Below, in pieces: positions 38,265 through 51,065 of a stretch of 64,000 nt of DNA. This stretch comes from Megalopta genalis (lineage: Eukaryota; Arthropoda; Insecta; Hymenoptera; Halictidae): positions 1,426,001 to 1,490,000 of the forward strand of contig NW_027476111.1 of the NCBI RefSeq assembly GCF_051020955.1. The letters run 5' to 3'. The position numbers were made by a program, and so were the translations under genes. Numbering within the stretch: the first letter of the stretch is position 1; each line of letters opens with the position of its first letter. The notes beneath the pieces were generated by a model. It was not told where the DNA came from, did not search any database, and saw nothing but the letters and a program-made list of their open reading frames with translations.

Positions 38265-39510
38265 CATTTATTCATTTGTTCATTTGTTCACTTGTTGATT
38301 TGTTCATTTGTCCATTCGTTCATTCGTTCATTTGTTCATTTGTTCATTCGTTCATTCGTTCATTCGTTCATTTGTTCAATTGTACAATTGTACAATTGTT
38401 CATTTGTTCATTTGTTCATTCGTTCATTTGTTCATTCGTTCATGTGTTCATTTGTTCATTTGATCATTTGTTCATTTGTTCATTTGTTCATTTGTTCATT
38501 TGTTCATTTGTTCAATTGTTCATTTGTTCAATTGTACAATTGTTCATTTGTTCAATTGTACAATTGTTCACTTGTTCATTTGCCCATTCGTTCATTTGTC
38601 CACATGTTCATTTGTTCATTTGTTCATTTGTTCATTTGTTCATTTGTTCACTTGTTCATTTGTTCATTTGTTCATTTGTCCATTCGTTCATTTGTCCACT
38701 TGTTCATTTGTTCATTTGTTCATTTGTTCATTCGTTCATTCGTTCATTTGTTCAATTGTCAATTGTTCATTTGTTCAATTGTACAATTGTTCATTTGTTC
38801 AATTGTACAATTGTTCATTTGTTCAATTGTATAATTGTTCATTTGTTCATTTGTTCTTCTGTTCATTTGTCCATTTGTCCATTTGTTCATTTGTTCATTT
38901 GTTCACTTTGTACATTTGTTCATTTGTTCATTTGTTCATTTGTTCATTTGTTCATTTGTCCATTCGTTCATTTGTCCACTTGTTGATTTGTTCATTTGTT
39001 CATTTGTCCATTCGTTCATTTTTCCACTTGTTCATTTGTTCATATGTTCATTTGTTCAATTGTACAATTGTACAATTGTTCATTTGTTCATTTGTTCATT
39101 TGTTCATTTGTTCATTTGTTCATTTCTTCATATGTTCATTTGCTCATTTGTTCATTTGTTCATTTGTTCAGTTGTTCAATTGTTCATTTGTTCAATTGTA
39201 CAATTGTTCATTTGTTCAATTGTTCATTTGTTCAATTGTACAATTGTTCATTTGTTCAATTGTACAATTGCTCATTTGTTCAATTGTACAATTTTTCATT
39301 TGTTCAATTGTACAATTGCTCATTTGTTCAATTGTTCAATTGTTCATTTGTTCAATTGTACAATTGTTCATTAGTTCAATTGTACAATTGTTCATTTGTT
39401 CAATTGTACAATTGTTCATTTGTTCAATTGTACAATTGTTCACTTGTTCATTTGCCCATTCGTTCATTTATCCACTTGTTCATTTGTTCATTTGTTGATT
39501 TGTTCATTTG
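38265..39510 (+). repeat. Segmental copy, paired with 44,521-45,774
   Basis: Offset 6,256 rising to 6,264 (38476/44732, 38835/45099, 38996/45260, 39396/45660). Private differences: CCACATG near 38,601, and TTGATTTG near 38,984 where the partner has TTAATTTG. Confidence 0.85.
39169..39502 (+). repeat. V module, 24 bp longer
   Basis: 334 bp. The extra trimer follows CATTAGTTC, a different place from the expansion at 16601. The copy at 45433 shares the gain. Confidence 0.85.
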
Positions 39511-39674
39511 TTCATTTGTTCACTTGTTCATTTGTTCATTTGTTCATTTGTTCATTTGTCCATTCGTTCATTTGTCCACTTGTTCATTTGTTCATTCGTT
39601 CATTCGTTCATTTGTTCAATTGTCAATTGTTCATTTGTTCAATTGTACAATTGTTCATTTGTTCAATTGTATAA

Positions 39675-40255
39675 TTGTTCATTTGTTCATTTGTTCATTT
39701 GTTCATTCGTTCATTCGTTCATTCGTTCATTTGTTCAATTGTACAATTGTACAATTGTTCATTTGTTCATTTGTTCATTCGTTCATTTGTTCATTTGTTC
39801 ACTTGTTCATTTGTTCATTTGTTCATTTGTTCATTTGTCCATTCGTTCATTTTTCCACTTGTTCATTTGTTCATATGTTCATTTGTTCAATTGTACAATT
39901 GTTCATTTGTTCATTTGTTCATTTGTTCATTTGTTCATTTGTTCATTTCTTCATATGTTCATTCGTTCATTTGTTCATTTGTTCAATTGTACAATTGTAC
40001 AATTGTTCTCTTGTTCATTTGTTCATTCGTTCATATGTTCATTCGTTCATTTGTTCATTTGTTCATTTGTTCATTTGTTCACTTGTTCATTTGTTCATTT
40101 GTTCATTTGTTTTTTGTCCATTCGTACATTTGTCCACTTGTTCATTTGTTCATTGGTTCATTTGTTCAATTGTACAATTGTTCATTTGTTCATTTGTTCA
40201 TTTGTTCATTTTTTCATTCGTTCATTCGCTCATTTGTTCATTTGGTCATTTGATC
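39675..40255 (+). repeat. C block 7 (short)
   Basis: A single GTTTTTTGTCC near 40,108. The block is entered from a GTATAATTG segment and left through CATTTTTTCATTCG and CATTTGGTC units. Confidence 0.78.
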
Positions 40256-40789
40256 ATTTGTTCATTTGTTCATTTGTTCATTTGTTCACTTGTTCAATTG
40301 TTCATTTGTTCATTTGTCCACTTGTTTATTTGTTCATTTGTTCATTTGTTCATTCGTTCATTCGTTCATTTGTTCAATTGTCAATTGTTCATTTGTTCAA
40401 TTGTACAATTGTTCATTTGTTCAATTGTACAATTGTTCATTTGTTCAATTGAACAATTGTTCATTTGTTCATTCGTTCATTTGCCCATTCGTTCATTTGT
40501 CCACTTGTTCATTTGTTCATTTGTTCATTTGTTCATTCGTTCATTTGTTCACTTGTTCATTTGTTCATTTGTTCATTTGTTCATTTGACCATTCGTTCAT
40601 TTGTCCACTTGTTAATTTGATCATTTGTTCATTTGTTCATTCGTTCATTCGTTCATTTGTTCAATTGTACAATTGTTCATTTGTTCAATTGTACAATTGT
40701 TCATATGTTCAATTGTACAATTTTTCATTTGTTCATTCGTTCATTTGTTCATTTGTTCACTTGTTCATTTGTTCATTTGTTCATTTGTT

Positions 40790-41785
40790 CATTTGTTCAT
40801 TTGTTCAATTGTTCAATTGTTCAATTGATCATTTGTTCAATTGTACAATTGTTCATTTGTTCATTTGTTCAATTGATCATTCGTTCATTTGTCCACTTGT
40901 TCATTTGTTCAAGTGTTCATCTGTTCATTTGTTCTTTTGTCCAATTCTTCATTTCTTCATTTGTTCAATTGTCATTTGTTCATTTGTTCATTTGTTTTAT
41001 TTGTTCATTTGTTTTATTTGTTCATTTGTTCATTTGTTCATTTGTTCATTTGTTCATTTGTTCAATTGTACAATTGTTCATTTGTTCAATTGTACAATTG
41101 TTCACTTGTTCATTTGCCCATTCGTTCATTTGTCCACTTGTTCATTTGTTCATTTGTTCATTTGTTCATTTGTTCATTTGTTCACTTGTACATTTGTTCA
41201 TTTGTTCATTTGTCCATTCGTTCATTTGTCCACTTGTTCATTTGTTCATTTGTTCATTCGTTCATTTGTTCAATTGTCAATTGTTCATTTGTTCAATTGT
41301 ACAATTGTTCATTTGTTCAATTGTATAATTGTTCATTTGTTCATTTGTTCTTTTGTTCATTTGTCCATTTGTCCATTTGTTCATTTGTTCATTTGTTCAT
41401 TTGTTCACTTTGTACATTTGTTCATTTGTTCATTTGTTCATTTGTTCATTTGTTCATTTGTCCATTCGTTCATTTGTCCACTTGTTAATTTGTTCATTTG
41501 TTCATTTGTCCATTCGTTCATTTTTCCACTTGTTCATTTGTTCATATGTTCATTTGTTCAATTGTACAATTGTACAATTGTTCATTTGTTCATTTGTTCA
41601 TTTGTTCATTTGTTCATTTCTTCATATGTTCATTTGCTCATTTGTTCATTTGTTCATTTGTTTATTTGTTCAGTTGTTCAATTGTTCATTTGTTCAATTG
41701 TACAATTGTTCATTTGTTCAATTGTTCATTTGTTCAATTGTACAATTGTTCATTTGTTCAATTGTACAATTGCTCATTTCTTCAA
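40790..41785 (+). repeat. Copy of 33,640-34,640
   Basis: It aligns at offsets 7,151 then 7,143 (33738/40889, 34186/41329, 34355/41498). It includes two D units and the truncated V. CAAGTGTTC near 40,911 replaces CACTTGTTC. Confidence 0.83.
41671..41783 (+). repeat. V module, truncated into E array
   Basis: Sister of 34528-34640 at offset 7,143. The junction unit reads CAAAAGTAC here, not CAATAGTAC. Confidence 0.75.
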
Positions 41786-41965
41786 AAGTACAATTGTTCA
41801 TTTGATCAATTGTACAATGGTTCATTTGTTCAATTGTACAATTGTTCATTTGTTCAATTGTACAATTGTTCTTTTGTTCAATAGTACAATTGTTCATTTG
41901 TTCAATTGTACAATTGTTCTTTTGTTCAATAGTACAATTGTTCATTTGTTCAATTGTAAAATTGT
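41783..41965 (+). repeat. E array 2 (two tandem copies plus one)
   Basis: CAAAAGTAC at 41783, then CAATAGTAC at 41879 and 41927: spacings 96 and 48. One 48-bp copy fewer than array 1. A private CAATGG lies near 41,817. Confidence 0.87.
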
Positions 41966-43044
41966 TCATATGTTCAATTGTACAATTGTTCATTTGTTCA
42001 TTTGTTCATTTGTTCATTTTTTCATTCGTTCATTCGCTCATTTGTTCATTTGGTCATTTGATCATTTGTTCATTTGTTCATTTGTTCATTTGTTCACTTG
42101 TTCAATTGTTCATTTGTTCATTTGTCCACTTGTTTATTTGTTCATTTGTTCATTTGTTCATTCGTTCATTCGTTCATTTGTTCAATTGTCAATTGTTCAT
42201 TTGTTCAATTGTACAATTGTTCATTTGTTCAATTGTACAATTGTTCATTTGTTCAATTGAACAATTGTTCATTTGTTCATTCGTTCATTTGCCCATTCGT
42301 TCATTTGTCCACTTGTTCATTTGTTCATTTGTTCATTTGTTCATTTGTTCATTTGTTCATTTGTTCACTTGTTCATTTGTTCATTTGTTCATTTGTACAA
42401 TTGTACAATTGTTCATTTGTTCAATTGAACAATTGTTCATTTGTTCATTCGTTCATTTGCCCATTCGTTCATTTGTCCACTTGTTCATTTGTTCATTTGT
42501 TCATTTGTTCATTTGTTCATTTGTTCACTTGTTCATTTGTTCATTTGTTCATTTGTTCATTTGTCCATTCGTTCATTTGTCCACTTGTTCATTTGTTCAT
42601 TTGTTCATTTGTTCATTCGTTCATTCGTTCATTTGTTCAATTGTCATTCGTTCATTTGTTCAATTGTCAATTGTTCATTTGTTCAATTGTACAATTGTTC
42701 ATTTGTTCAATTGTATAATTGCTCATTTGTTCATTTGTTCTTTTGTTTATTTGTCCATTTGTCCATTTGTTCATTTGTTCATTTGTTCACTTTGTACATT
42801 TGTTCATTTGTTCATTTGTTCATTTGTTCATCTGTCCATTCGTTCATTTGTCCACTTGTTAATTTGTTCATTTGTTCATTTGTCCATTCGTTCATTTTTC
42901 CACTTGTTCATTTGTTCATGTGTTCATTTGTTCAATTGTACAGTTGTACAATTGTTCATTTGTTCATTTGTTCATTTGTTCATTTGTTCATTTCTTCATA
43001 TGTTCATTTGCTCATTTGTTCATTTGTTCATTTGTTCATTTGTT

Positions 43045-43354
43045 CAGTTGTTCAATTGTTCATTTGTTCAATTGTACAATTATTCATTTGTTCAATTGTT
43101 CATTTGTTCAATTGTACAATTGTTCATTTGTTCAATTGTACAATTGCTCATTTGTTCAATTGTACAATTGTTCATTTGTTCAATTGTACAATTGCTCATT
43201 TGTTCAATTGTTCAATTGTTCACTTGTTCAATTGTACAATTGTTCATTAGTTCAATTGTACAATTGTTCATTTGTTCAATTGTACAATTGTTCACTTGTT
43301 CATTTGCCCATTCGTTCATTTATCCACTTGTTCATTTGTTCATTTGTTGATTTG
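43045..43354 (+). repeat. V module
   Basis: 310 bp, ATTATTC subfamily. CACTTG replaces CATTTG near 43,221. Confidence 0.85.
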
Positions 43355-43690
43355 TTCATTTGTTCATTTGTTCATTTGTCCATTCGTTCATTTGTCCACT
43401 TGTTCATTTGTTCATTTGTTCATTTGTTCATTCGTTCATTCGTTCATTCGTTCATTCGTTCATTTGTTCAATTGTCAATTGTTCATTTGTTCAATTGTAC
43501 AATTGTTCATTTGTTCAATTGTATAATTGTTCATTTGTTCATTTGTTCTTTTGTTCTTTTGTTCATTTGTCCATTTGTCCATTTGTACATTTGTTCATTT
43601 GTTCATTTGTTCATTTGTTCACTTTGTACATTTCTTCATTTGTTCATTTGTTCATTTGTTCATTTGTCCATTCGTTCATTTGTCCACTTG

Positions 43691-43911
43691 TTAATTTGTT
43701 CATTTGTTCATTTGTTCATTCGTTCATTGGTTCATTTGTTCAATTGTACAATTGTACAGTTGTTGATTTGTTCAATTGTACATTTGTTCATTTGTTCACT
43801 TGTTCGTTTGTTCATTTGATCATTTGTTTATTTATTCATTTGTTCATTTTTTCAATTTATCATTTGTTCATTCGTTCATTCGTTCATTCGTTCATTTGTT
43901 TCTTTTTGTTC
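43691..43911 (+). repeat. B module, copy 17
   Basis: 221 bp, standard; corresponds to copy 13 at offset 14,285 but without its internal duplication. Confidence 0.88.
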
Positions 43912-45432
43912 ATTTGTTCATTTGTTCATTTGTTCATTTGTTCATTTGTTCACTTGTTCATTTGTTCATTTGTTCATTTGTCCATTCGTTCATTTGTCCA
44001 CTTGTTCATTTGTTCATTTGTTCATTTGTTCATTCGTTCATTCGTTCATTTGTTCAATTGTCAATTGTTCATTTGTTCAATTGTACAATTGTTCATTTGT
44101 TCAATTGTATAATTGTTCATTTGTTCATTTGTTCTTTTGTTCATTTGTCCATTTGTCCATTTGTTCATTTGTTCATTTGTTCATTAGTTCATTTGTTATA
44201 CTTTGTACATTTGTTCATTTGTTCATTTGTTCATTTGTCCATTCGTTCATTTGTCCACTTGTTAATTTGTTCATTTGTTCATTTGTCCATTCGTTCATTT
44301 TTCCACTTGTTCATTTGTTCATATGTTCATTTGTTCAATTGTGCAATTGTACAATTGTTCATTTGTTCATTTGTTCATTTGTTCATTTGTTCACTTTGTA
44401 CATTTCTTCATTTGTTCATTTGTTCATTTGTTCATTTGTCCATTCGTTCATTTGACCACTTGTTAATTTGTTCATTTGTTCATTCGTTCATGTGTTCATT
44501 TGTTCATTCGTTCATTGGTTCATTTATTCATTTGTTCATTTGTTCACTTGTTGATTTGTTCATTTGTCCATTCGTTCATTCGTTCATTTGTTCATTTGTT
44601 CATTCGTTCATTCGTTCATTCGTTCATTTGTTCAATTGTACAATTGTACAATTGTTCATTTGTTCATTTGTTCATTAGTTCATTTGTTCATTCGTTCATG
44701 TGTTCATTTGTTCATTTGATCATTTGTTCATTTGTTCATTTGTTCATTTGTTCATTTGTTCATTTGTTCATTTGTTCAATTGTTCATTTGTTCAATTGTA
44801 CAATTGTTCATTTGTTCAATTGTACAATTGTTCACTTGTTCATTTGCCCATTCGTTCATTTGTCCACTTGTTCATTTGTTCATTTGTTCATTTGTTCATT
44901 TGTTCATTTGTTCACTTGTTCATTTGTTCATTTGTTCATTCGTCCATTCGTTCATTTGTCCACTTGTTCATTTGTTCATTTGTTCATTTGTTCATTCGTT
45001 CATTCGTTCATTTGTTCAATTGTCAATTGTTCATTTGTTCAATTGTACAATTGTTCATTTGTTCAATTGTACAATTGTTCATTTGTTCAATTGTATAATT
45101 GTTCATTTGTTCATTTGTTCTTCTGTTCATTTGTCCATTTGTCCATTTGTTCATTTGTTCATTTGTTCACTTTGTACATTTGTTCATTTGTTCATTTGTT
45201 CATTTGTTCATTTGTTCATTTGTCCATTCGTTCATTTGTCCACTTGTTAATTTGTTCATTTGTTCATTTGTCCATTCGTTCATTTTTCCACTTGTTCATT
45301 TGTTCATATGTTCATTTGTTCAATTGTACAATTGTACAATTGTTCATTTGTTCATTTGTTCATTTGTTCATTTGTTCATTTGTTCATTTCTTCATATGTT
45401 CATTTGCTCATTTGTTCATTTGTTCATTTGTT

Positions 45433-45766
45433 CAGTTGTTCAATTGTTCATTTGTTCAATTGTACAATTGTTCATTTGTTCAATTGTTCATTTGTTCAAT
45501 TGTACAATTGTTCATTTGTTCAATTGTACAATTGCTCATTTGTTCAATTGTACAATTTTTCATTTGTTCAATTGTACAATTGCTCATTTGTTCATTTGTT
45601 CAATTGTTCATTTGTTCAATTGTACAATTGTTCATTAGTTCAATTGTACAATTGTTCATTTGTTCAATTGTACAATTGTTCATTTGTTCAATTGTACAAT
45701 TGTTCACTTGTTCATTTGCCCATTCGTTCATTTATCCACTTGTTCATTTGTTCATTTGTTGATTTG
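45433..45766 (+). repeat. V module, 24 bp longer
   Basis: 334 bp, the copy of 39169-39502 at offset 6,264. CATTTGTTC replaces one CAATTGTTC near 45,593. Confidence 0.85.
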
Positions 45767-45864
45767 TTCATTTGTTCATTTGTTCACTTGTTCATTTGTT
45801 CATTTGTTCATTTGTTCAATTGTACAATTGTTCATTTGTTCAATTGTACAATTGCTCATTTCTT

Positions 45865-46046
45865 CAAAAGTACAATTGTTCATTTGATCAATTGTACAAT
45901 TGTTCATTTGTTCAATTGTACAATTGTTCATTTGTTCAATTGTACAATTGTTCTTTTGTTCAATAGTACAATTGTTCATTTGTTCAATTGTACAATTGTT
46001 CTTTTGTTCAATAGTACAATTGTTCATTTGTTCAATTGTAAAATTG
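45865..46046 (+). repeat. E array 3
   Basis: CAAAAGTAC at 45865, CAATAGTAC at 45961 and 46009; offset 4,082 from array 2. Confidence 0.87.
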
Positions 46047-47925
46047 TTCATATGTTCAATTGTACAATTGTTCATTTGTTCATTTGTTCATTTGTTCATT
46101 TTTTCATTCGTTCATTCGCTCATTTGTTCATTTGGTCATTTGATCATTTGTTCATTTGTTCATTTGTTCATTTGTTCACTTGTTCAATTGTTCATTTGTT
46201 CATTTGTCCACTTGTTTATTTGTTCATTTGTTCATTTGTTCATTCGTTCATTCGTTCATTTGTTCAATTGTCAATTGTTCATTTGTTCAATTGTACAATT
46301 GTTCATTTGTTCAATTGTACAATTGTTCATTAGTTCAATTGAACAATTGTTCATTTGTTCATTCGTTCATTTGCCCATTCGTTCATTTGTCCACTTGTTC
46401 ATTTGTTCATTTGTTCATTTGTTCATTTGTTCATTTGTTCATTTGTTCACTTGTTCATTTGTTCATTTGTTCATTTGTTCAATTGTACAATTGTTCATTT
46501 GTTCAATTGAACAATTGTTCATTTGTTCATTCGTTCATTTGCCCATTCGTTCATTTGTCCACTTGTTCATTTGTTCATTTGTTCATTTGTTCATTTGTTC
46601 ACTTGTTCATTTGTTCATTTGTTCATTTGTTCATTTGTTCATTTGTCCATTCGTTCATTTGTCCACTTGTTCATTTGTTCATTTGTTCATTTGTTCATTC
46701 GTTCATTCGTTCATTTGTTCAATTGTCATTCGTTCATTTGTTCAATTGTCAATTGTTCATTTGTTCAATTGTACAATTGTTCATTTGTTCAATTGTACAA
46801 TTGTTCATTTGTTCAATTGTACAATTGTTCTTTTGTTCAATAGTACAATTGTTCATTTGTTCAATTGTACAATTGTTCTTTTGTTCAATAGTACAATTGT
46901 TCATTTGTTCAATTGTAAAATTGTTCATATGTTCAATTGTACAATTGTTCATTTGTTCATTTGTTCATTTGTTCATTTTTTCATTCGTTCATTCGCTCAT
47001 TTGTTCATTTGGTCATTTGATCATTTGTTCATTTGTTCATTTGTTCATTTGTTCACTTGTTCAATTGTTCATTTGTTCATTTGTCCACTTGTTTATTGGT
47101 TCATTTGTTCATTTGTTCATTCGTTCATTCGTTCATTTGTTCAATTGTCAATTGTTCATTTGTTCAATTGTACAATTGTTCATTTGTTCAATTGTACAAT
47201 TGTTCATTTGTTCAATTGAACAATTGTTCATTTGTTCATTCGTTCATTTGCCCATTCGTTCATTTGTCCACTTGTTCATTTGTTCATTTGTTCATTTGTT
47301 CATTTGTTCATTTGTTCATTTGTTCATTTGTTCACTTGTTCATTTGTTCATTTGTTCATTTGTTCAATTGTACAATTGTTCATTTGTTCAATTGAACAAT
47401 TGTTCATTTGTTCATTCGTTCATTTGCCCATTCGTTCATTTGTCCACTTGTTCATTTGTTCATTTGTTCATTTGTTCATTTGTTCATTTGTTCACTTGTT
47501 CATTTGTTCATTTGTTCATTTGTTCATTTGTCCATTCGTTCATTTGTCCACTTGTTCATTTGTTCATTTGTTCATTTGTTCATTCGTTCATTCGTTCATT
47601 TGTTCAATTGTCATTCGTTCATTTGTTCAATTGTCAATTGTTCACTTGTTCATTTGCCCATTCGTTCATTTATCCACTTGTTCATTTGTTCATTTGTTGA
47701 TTTGTTCATTTGTTCATTTGTTCACTTGTTCATTTGTTCATTTGTTCATTTGTCCATTCGTTCATTTGTCCACTTGTTCATTTGTTCATTTGTTCATTTG
47801 TTCATTCGTTCATTCGTTCATTTGTTCAATTGTCAATTGTTCATTTGTTCAATTGTCAATTGTTCATTTGTTCAATTGTACAATTGTTCATTTGTTCAAT
47901 TGTATAATTTTTCATTTGTTCATTT
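46000..47925 (+). repeat. Segmental copy, paired with 50,168-52,067
   Basis: Offset 4,142 over 46,838-47,925 (46749/50891, 47033/51175, 47408/51550, 47710/51852), drifting by 16-24 bp further left. TTTATTGG near 47,094 is a single-base difference from TTTATTTG in the partner. The region itself contains two G segments 877 bp apart. Confidence 0.84.
46838..46923 (+). repeat. E array 4
   Basis: Two CAATAGTAC at 46838 and 46886 without the leading CAAAAGTAC; joined on its left to a GTCAATTG segment. Confidence 0.86.
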
Positions 47926-48425
47926 GTTCTTTTGTTCATTTGTCCATTTGTCCATTTGTTCATTTGTTCATTTGTTCATTTGTTCATTTGTTCATTTGTT
48001 CATTTGTTCATTTGTTCACTTTGTACATTTGTTCATTTGTTCATTTGTTCATTTGTCCATTCGTTCATTTGTCCACTTGTTAATTTGTTCATTTGTTCAT
48101 TTGTCCATTCGTTCATTTTTCCACTTGTTCATTTGTTCATATGTTCATTTGTTCATTTGTTCATTTGTTCATCTGTCCATTCGTTCATTTGTCCACTTGT
48201 TAATTTGTTCATTTGTTCATTTGCCCATTCGTTCATTTTTCCACTTGTTCATTTGTTCATGTGTTCATTTGTTCAATTGTACAGTTGTACAATTGTTCAT
48301 TTGTTCATTTGTTCATTTGTTCATTTGTTCATTTGTTCATTTGTTCATTTGTTCATTTGTTCATTTGTTCATTTCTTCATATGTTCATTTGCTCATTTGT
48401 TCATTTGTTCATTTGTTCATTTGTT

Positions 48426-48735
48426 CAGTTGTTCAATTGTTCATTTGTTCAATTGTACAATTATTCATTTGTTCAATTGTTCATTTGTTCAATTGTACAA
48501 TTGTTCATTTGTTCAATTGTACAATTGCTCATTTGTTCAATTGTACAATTGTTCATTTGTTCAATTGTACAATTGCTCATTTGTTCAATTGTTCAATTGT
48601 TCATTTGTTCAATTGTACAATTGTTCATTAGTTCAATTGTACAATTGTTCATTTGTTCAATTGTACAATTGTTCACTTGTTCATTTGCCCATTCGTTCAT
48701 TTATCCACTTGTTCATTTGTTCATTTGTTGATTTG
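48426..48735 (+). repeat. V module
   Basis: 310 bp, ATTATTC subfamily; it opens the segment that resembles 16-1,340. Confidence 0.85.
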
Positions 48736-49047
48736 TTCATTTGTTCATTTGTTCATTTGTCCATTCGTTCATTTGTCCACTTGTTCATTTGTTCATTTGT
48801 TCATTTGTTCATTCGTTCATTCGTTCATTTGTTCAATTGTCAATTGTTCATTTGTTCAATTGTACAATTGTTCATTTGTTCAATTGTATAATTGTTCATT
48901 TGTTCATTTGTTCTTTTGTTCATTTGTCCATTTGTCCATTTGTACATTTGTTCATTTGTTCATTTGTTCATTTGTTCACTTTGTACATTTCTTCATTTGT
49001 TCATTTGTTCATTTGTTCATTTGTCCATTCGTTCATTTGTCCACTTG

Positions 49048-49268
49048 TTAATTTGTTCATTTGTTCATTTGTTCATTCGTTCATTGGTTCATTTGTTCAA
49101 TTGTACAATTGTACAGTTGTTGATTTGTTCAATTGTACATTTGTTCATTTGTTCACTTGTTCGTTTGTTCATTTGATCATTTGTTTATTTATTCATTTGT
49201 TCATTTTTTCAATTTATCATTTGTTCATTCGTTCATTCGTTCATTCGTTCATTTGTTTCTTTTTGTTC
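49048..49268 (+). repeat. B module, copy 18
   Basis: 221 bp, standard. Confidence 0.88.
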
Positions 49269-49827
49269 ATTTGTTCATTTGTTCATTTGTTCATTTGTTC
49301 ATTTGTTCATTTGTTCACTTGTTCATTTGTTCATTTGTTCATTTGTCCATTCGTTCATTTGTCCACTTGTTCATTTGTTCATTTGTTCATTTGTTCATTC
49401 GTTCATTCGTTCATTTGTTCAATTGTCAATTGTTCATTTGTTCAACTGTACAATTGTTCATTTGTTCAATTGTATAATTGTTCATTTGTTCATTTGTTCT
49501 TTTGTTCATTTGTCCATTTGTCCATTTGTTCATTTGTTCATTTGTTCATTTGTTCATTTGTTATACTTTGTACATTTGTTCATTTGTTCATTTGTTCATT
49601 TGTCCATTCGTTCATTTGTCCACTTGTTAATTTGTTCATTTGTTCATTTGTCCATTCGTTCATTTTTCCACTTGTTCATTTGTTCATATGTTCATTTGTT
49701 CAATTGTGCAATTGTACAATTGTTCATTTGTTCATTTGTTCATTTGTTCATTTGTTCACTTTGTACATTTCTTCATTTGTTCATTTGTTCATTTGTTCAT
49801 TTGTCCATTCGTTCATTTGTCCACTTG

Positions 49828-50048
49828 TTAATTTGTTCATTTGTTCATTTGTTCATTCGTTCATTGGTTCATTTGTTCAATTGTACAATTGTACAGTTGT
49901 TGATTTGTTCAATTGTACATTTGTTCATTTGTTCACTTGTTCGTTTGTTCATTTGATCATTTGTTTATTTATTCATTTGTTCATTTTTTCAATTTATCAT
50001 TTGTTCATTCGTTCATTCGTTCATTCGTTCATTTGTTTCTTTTTGTTC
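49828..50048 (+). repeat. B module, copy 19
   Basis: 221 bp, standard; 780 bp after copy 18. It then joins an E/G segment. Confidence 0.88.
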
Positions 50049-50167
50049 ATTTGTTCATTTGTTCATTTGTTCATTCGTTCATTCGTTCATTTGTTCAATT
50101 GTCAATTGTTCATTTGTTCAATTGTACAATTGTTCATTTGTTCAATTGTACAATTGTTCTTTTGTTC

Positions 50168-50204
50168 AATAGTACAATTGTTCATTTGTTCAATTGTAAA
50201 ATTG
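50168..50204 (+). repeat. E array 5 (single copy)
   Basis: One CAATAGTAC followed by GTAAAATTG; the shortest allele of this array. Confidence 0.84.
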
Positions 50205-50979
50205 TTCATATGTTCAATTGTACAATTGTTCATTTGTTCATTTGTTCATTTGTTCATTTTTTCATTCGTTCATTCGCTCATTTGTTCATTTGGTCATTTG
50301 ATCATTTGTTCATTTGTTCATTTGTTCATTTGTTCACTTGTTCAATTGTTCATTTGTTCATTTGTCCACTTGTTTATTTGTTCATTTGTTCATTTGTTCA
50401 TTCGTTCATTCGTTCATTTGTTCAATTGTCAATTGTTCATTTGTTCAATTGTACAATTGTTCATTTGTTCAATTGTACAATTGTTCATTTGTTCAATTGA
50501 ACAATTGTTCATTTGTTCATTCGTTCATTTGCCCATTCGTTCATTTGTCCACTTGTTCATTTGTTCATTTGTTCATTTGTTCATTTGTTCATTTGTTCAT
50601 TTGTTCATTTGTTCACTTGTTCATTTGTTCATTTGTTCATTTGTTCAATTGTACAATTGTTCATTTGTTCAATTGAACAATTGTTCATTTGTTCATTCGT
50701 TCATTTGCCCATTCGTTCATTTGTCCACTTGTTCATTTGTTCATTTGTTCATTTGTTCATTTGTTCACTTGTTCATTTGTTCATTTGTTCATTTGTTCAT
50801 TTGTCCATTCGTTCATTTGTCCACTTGTTCATTTGTTCATTCGTTCATTCGTTCATTTGTTCAATTGTCATTCGTTCATTTGTTCAATTGTCAATTGTTC
50901 ATTTGTTCAATTGTACAATTGTTCATTTGTTCAATTGTACAATTGTTCATTTGTTCAATTGTACAATTGTTCTTTTGTT

Positions 50980-51065
50980 CAATAGTACAATTGTTCATTT
51001 GTTCAATTGTACAATTGTTCTTTTGTTCAATAGTACAATTGTTCATTTGTTCAATTGTAAAATTG
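50980..51065 (+). repeat. E array 6
   Basis: CAATAGTAC at 50980 and 51028; the copy of array 4 at offset 4,142. Confidence 0.86.
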
